Both the position numbers and the translations under genes were made by a program. From the NCBI GenBank assembly GCA_031273645.1, contig JAISRM010000011.1, forward strand, positions 1 to 6,907: a stretch of 6,907 bases of DNA, in the 5' to 3' direction. The notes under the pieces were generated by a model. It saw only the letters and a program-made list of their open reading frames with translations, was not told the DNA's origin and ran no database searches. The stretch is from Endomicrobium sp. GTDB taxonomy: Bacteria > Elusimicrobiota > Endomicrobiia > Endomicrobiales > Endomicrobiaceae. Below, in pieces: positions 5,255 through 6,907 of this stretch. How positions within the stretch are numbered: the first letter of the stretch is position 1; every line of letters begins with the position of its first letter.

Positions 5255-5839
5255 ATGTTAAAGAAGACCGACGCGATTATTATCAATAGATTTAATATAT
5301 CCTCTTCAAAGAAGAAGGGGCTATGCGCGTTAATGATATTTGCGAGCATGTTAATAAACGGATTTGCGCTTAGCGCAGGGGAAGTAAGCAGGTACAGCGC
5401 GGTGATGATAGGGGTTGGGACGGCGGCGGAGATGGTGAGCGCAATATTTGGAAAGTGCAATGAATCGTTAGTAGGGATATCGCAGAAAGTGAGCGAATAT
5501 ATAAGGGAGATTTTGACTGGAGCGCAAGAAGGGGTAAAAGGGGAAACGGGCAAAAAGAGCCAAGAAGGCAAATGCGCAGGCAGCGGGGCAAGCGACGGGA
5601 AAGCGGTGATAAAGGAAGTAAAGAGGCAGGAGTGGAAAGAGAGAGTATGGGGAGCAGAGGGCAATGATATAACAAGGCAATTATACAAGTTGTATGAGAG
5701 GTATAAGATACCGGAGGGGTTAAGGGAAATAATAGTAATAATGGGTTTTATCGTATATATAATAGGGATAAGGCATAGGAAAGGGCTTATTGGCGCATCA
5801 TTATTATATAGGGTAAGGAAAACAAAAATCTCGGCATGA
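5255..5839 (+). CDS. Hypothetical membrane or exported protein, 194 residues
   Basis: I do not recognise this protein. Residues 1-22 are polar and basic (SSSKKKG just before the hydrophobic part); residues 23-41 form a hydrophobic segment ending ALSA, readable as a late signal peptide or first membrane span. A milder Gly/Ala/Val-rich stretch follows (about 49-66). Residues 88-137 are charged and Gly/Lys/Glu-rich, probably flexible. A short hydrophobic run at 159-172 (IIVIMGFIVYIIGI) is flanked by the basic HRK and a basic C-terminus, suggesting a second span. The start has a GGGTGAG stretch (5246-5252) close upstream. Codon use favours ATA, AGG, GGG and A/G third positions, with a purine-rich sense strand, unlike the minus-strand genes. 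The stop lies in the loop of a terminator. The partner gene follows 82 bp later. A phage- or secretion-related small membrane protein is possible but unproven. Confidence 0.7.
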   Translation: MLKKTDAIIINRFNISSSKKKGLCALMIFASMLINGFALSAGEVSRYSAVMIGVGTAAEMVSAIFGKCNESLVGISQKVSEYIREILTGAQEGVKGETGKKSQEGKCAGSGASDGKAVIKEVKRQEWKERVWGAEGNDITRQLYKLYERYKIPEGLREIIVIMGFIVYIIGIRHRKGLIGASLLYRVRKTKISA

Positions 5840-5876
5840 GAAAGAAGAAAAAGTGCCGAGGTTTTTGTTTTTTTTA
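5822..5876 (+). terminator. Strong Rho-independent terminator with a stop codon in its loop
   Basis: CTCGGCA (5830-5836) pairs with TGCCGAG (5854-5860), and the helix extends outward through a T-G pair and AAAAA/TTTTT to about 15 bp (5822-5836 with 5854-5868), followed by a run of T to 5875. The TGA of the preceding gene is the first three bases of the loop (5837-5839). It stands between that gene and the next gene on the same strand. Confidence 0.85.
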
Positions 5877-5911
5877 TGGAAAAAAAAGAAGGAATAAAAA
5901 ATATAAGGAAC

Positions 5912-5916
5912 GGGGG
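5912..5916 (+). promoter_or_regulatory. Ribosome binding site that decides the start at 5922
   Basis: GGGGG sits five bases before the ATG at 5922. The in-frame ATG at 6030, which would place a more standard signal peptide at the N-terminus, has only a weak purine stretch before it. This favours the longer protein. Confidence 0.6.
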
Positions 5917-5921
5917 AAATC

Positions 5922-6907
5922 ATGAAAGAGAAAATCGGGCAATACTTAAAAAAAGCCGCAGGGTTAAAGGATAAGGCGATAGAGGGGATAAGGCAATATT
6001 TTCAGGAATACTGGAAGAGAAACAGATTTATGAAGACTGTTTCGATGATAGTATTGGTATGTTTTATAATCAACATATTAAATTTGCCTGCATTTTCAGC
6101 GACACAGGAAGATGCGGAGAAAATAAACCGCACGAAGCAAAACTTAGAACAAAACGTGGTAATGACAGGTTCTGGGGCAGGAGCGGTAAACCAGTCAGTA
6201 TCAATAGATGTAAATGCAGCTGGGGCAGCGGGCTTAAGCGCGCAAGATATAGAGGAATTGAGCGCGAAGAACATAACAGTGAACGAATTTGGAAACGTAA
6301 TGCAGGAAGGAAGCGATAGGATAATAGCGAATGTTGATGAAAAAGGAAGAGTAACGGTATTTGGTCCGCGCGGTGAGATAGTAAAGGACGAGAAAGTAAT
6401 AAAGGAATGGCAGAGCAGAGTTGACCAATATAAAGAACAAAACAACGGGCAATTAAGCGGAGGCGGATATAAGAAGACGACATATGTAGAGGATAAGCCG
6501 GAAGAAAAGAGGATAGAGAGCAGGGATAGGCGGGAAGTAAAAGCAGAAGACAGGAGGAGTGAAGATGCGCAAAAGCCGGGAGAGGGGCAGGTAAGGGCTG
6601 AAGAATTGAAAGAGGTAGAAGAGATCAGCGGAGAAATAAAGAAAGACGAAGATGCAGCAGAAGAGGTAAAGAGCGATAAGAGCGTGGAAGACGTAAACGG
6701 GCCGAAGATAAATGAAGAAAGCGGAGAAAACAAGCAAGCGGGTTTACAGCAAAGGCTAAGGAAGAATATAGAAGATGAAGCCAGCGTAACGAATGTAACG
6801 ATAGCAAAAGTGCAGGAAAATGCAGCTGAAGAGGGAATAAATTTAATAGCGGTAAGAGGAGCGCCGGACGGCGTAGAACAAATAGCGTTATATCAAAATG
6901 AAAACGG
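5922..6907 (+). CDS. Hypothetical exported protein with extended N-terminus (runs off the window)
   Basis: I do not recognise this gene. The frame is open from 5922 to the last base (328 codons, no stop). Residues 1-36 are amphipathic and basic (ending YWKRNRF). Residues 37-60 look like a signal peptide: MKT, a hydrophobic core rich in V/I/L, then LPAFSA before a polar stretch. So the export signal is preceded by a long extension, as seen in some large adhesins and autotransporters. Residues 61-185 are mixed, with a Gly/Ala/Val/Asn part (82-105) and a segment around 134-155 with short G-R-V-T-V-F-G-like strands. Residues 190-275 are highly charged low complexity (Glu, Lys, Asp, Arg). A more ordered part (about 277 onward) then begins and is cut off. 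Of 18 Arg codons I count 10 AGG; Ile is almost always ATA, never ATT. A surface or periplasmic protein is likely; its activity is unknown. Confidence 0.75.
   Translation, partial: MKEKIGQYLKKAAGLKDKAIEGIRQYFQEYWKRNRFMKTVSMIVLVCFIINILNLPAFSATQEDAEKINRTKQNLEQNVVMTGSGAGAVNQSVSIDVNAAGAAGLSAQDIEELSAKNITVNEFGNVMQEGSDRIIANVDEKGRVTVFGPRGEIVKDEKVIKEWQSRVDQYKEQNNGQLSGGGYKKTTYVEDKPEEKRIESRDRREVKAEDRRSEDAQKPGEGQVRAEELKEVEEISGEIKKDEDAAEEVKSDKSVEDVNGPKINEESGENKQAGLQQRLRKNIEDEASVTNVTIAKVQENAAEEGINLIAVRGAPDGVEQIALYQNEN

Noticed and set aside
5158..5688. Antisense ORFs of 176, 101 and 70 codons over the 194-residue gene
   Set aside because: Same composition effect: Ser/Pro/Leu-rich translations of a purine-rich gene, no ribosome binding sites, while the sense ORF has plausible membrane segments and a terminator at its stop.
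5876..5974. Short plus-strand ORF of 32 residues overlapping the start of the 5922 gene in another frame
   Set aside because: Its ATG directly follows the terminator T-run with no ribosome binding site, and it reads into the GGGGG signal and early codons of the larger gene. A leader peptide is conceivable but unsupported.
6002..6733. Antisense ORF of 243 codons on the minus strand
   Set aside because: It is rich in Ser, Phe, Leu and Pro with no domain signs, and lies fully within the better-supported plus-strand ORF from 5922. Antisense stops are rare here only because the sense gene seldom uses TTA, CTA or TCA in that register.

Overview
The window looks like chromosome of an anaerobic Gram-negative bacterium with moderate-to-low G+C. 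It carries a ferredoxin-dependent 2-oxoacid oxidoreductase operon, which points to anaerobic carbon metabolism. It also carries CDP-sugar genes of the O-antigen dideoxyhexose type, which points to an outer membrane with LPS or a similar polysaccharide. The phylum cannot be fixed from this sequence; an Elusimicrobiota-, Omnitrophota- or deltaproteobacterium-like lineage would fit but is only a guess.

Layout. Bases 1-1874 (minus strand) hold the start of rfbG (CDP-glucose 4,6-dehydratase, cut by the window edge) and, upstream of it, a complete rfbF (glucose-1-phosphate cytidylyltransferase). The two catalyse consecutive steps: glucose-1-phosphate to CDP-glucose, then to CDP-4-keto-6-deoxyglucose. 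A 660-bp repeat array separates them. It has three 126-127 bp REPIN/MITE-like elements and a truncated fourth, embedded in a repeated spacer rich in CAGAC/GTCTG. Every element arm folds into a GAAA-loop hairpin, and the stem is kept by compensatory base changes.

Bases 1958-5083 (minus strand) form a compact operon in transcription order: a 2x[4Fe-4S] ferredoxin subunit, then alpha, beta and gamma subunits of a Vor/Kor-type 2-oxoacid:ferredoxin oxidoreductase, then a short ArgA-like GNAT acetyltransferase. Alpha-beta and beta-gamma overlap (TAATG, ATGA). A good sigma-70-like promoter sits directly against the ferredoxin ATG, predicting a leaderless mRNA. Terminator-like hairpins lie between ferredoxin and alpha, and between the acetyltransferase and rfbF.

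Bases 5084-5254 are a divergent intergenic region. Bases 5255-6907 (plus strand) hold two genes I do not recognise. One encodes a 194-residue protein with hydrophobic segments at both ends. The other is a long ORF running off the window, with an unusually long N-terminal extension before a signal-like segment, then a charged low-complexity region. Both have a strikingly purine-rich coding strand and codon use (ATA, AGG, GTA, GCG) unlike the minus-strand genes. A strong terminator, with the first gene's stop codon in its loop, separates them. This cassette is the least explained part of the window and a candidate for an envelope or surface system, but the sequence alone does not show a function.
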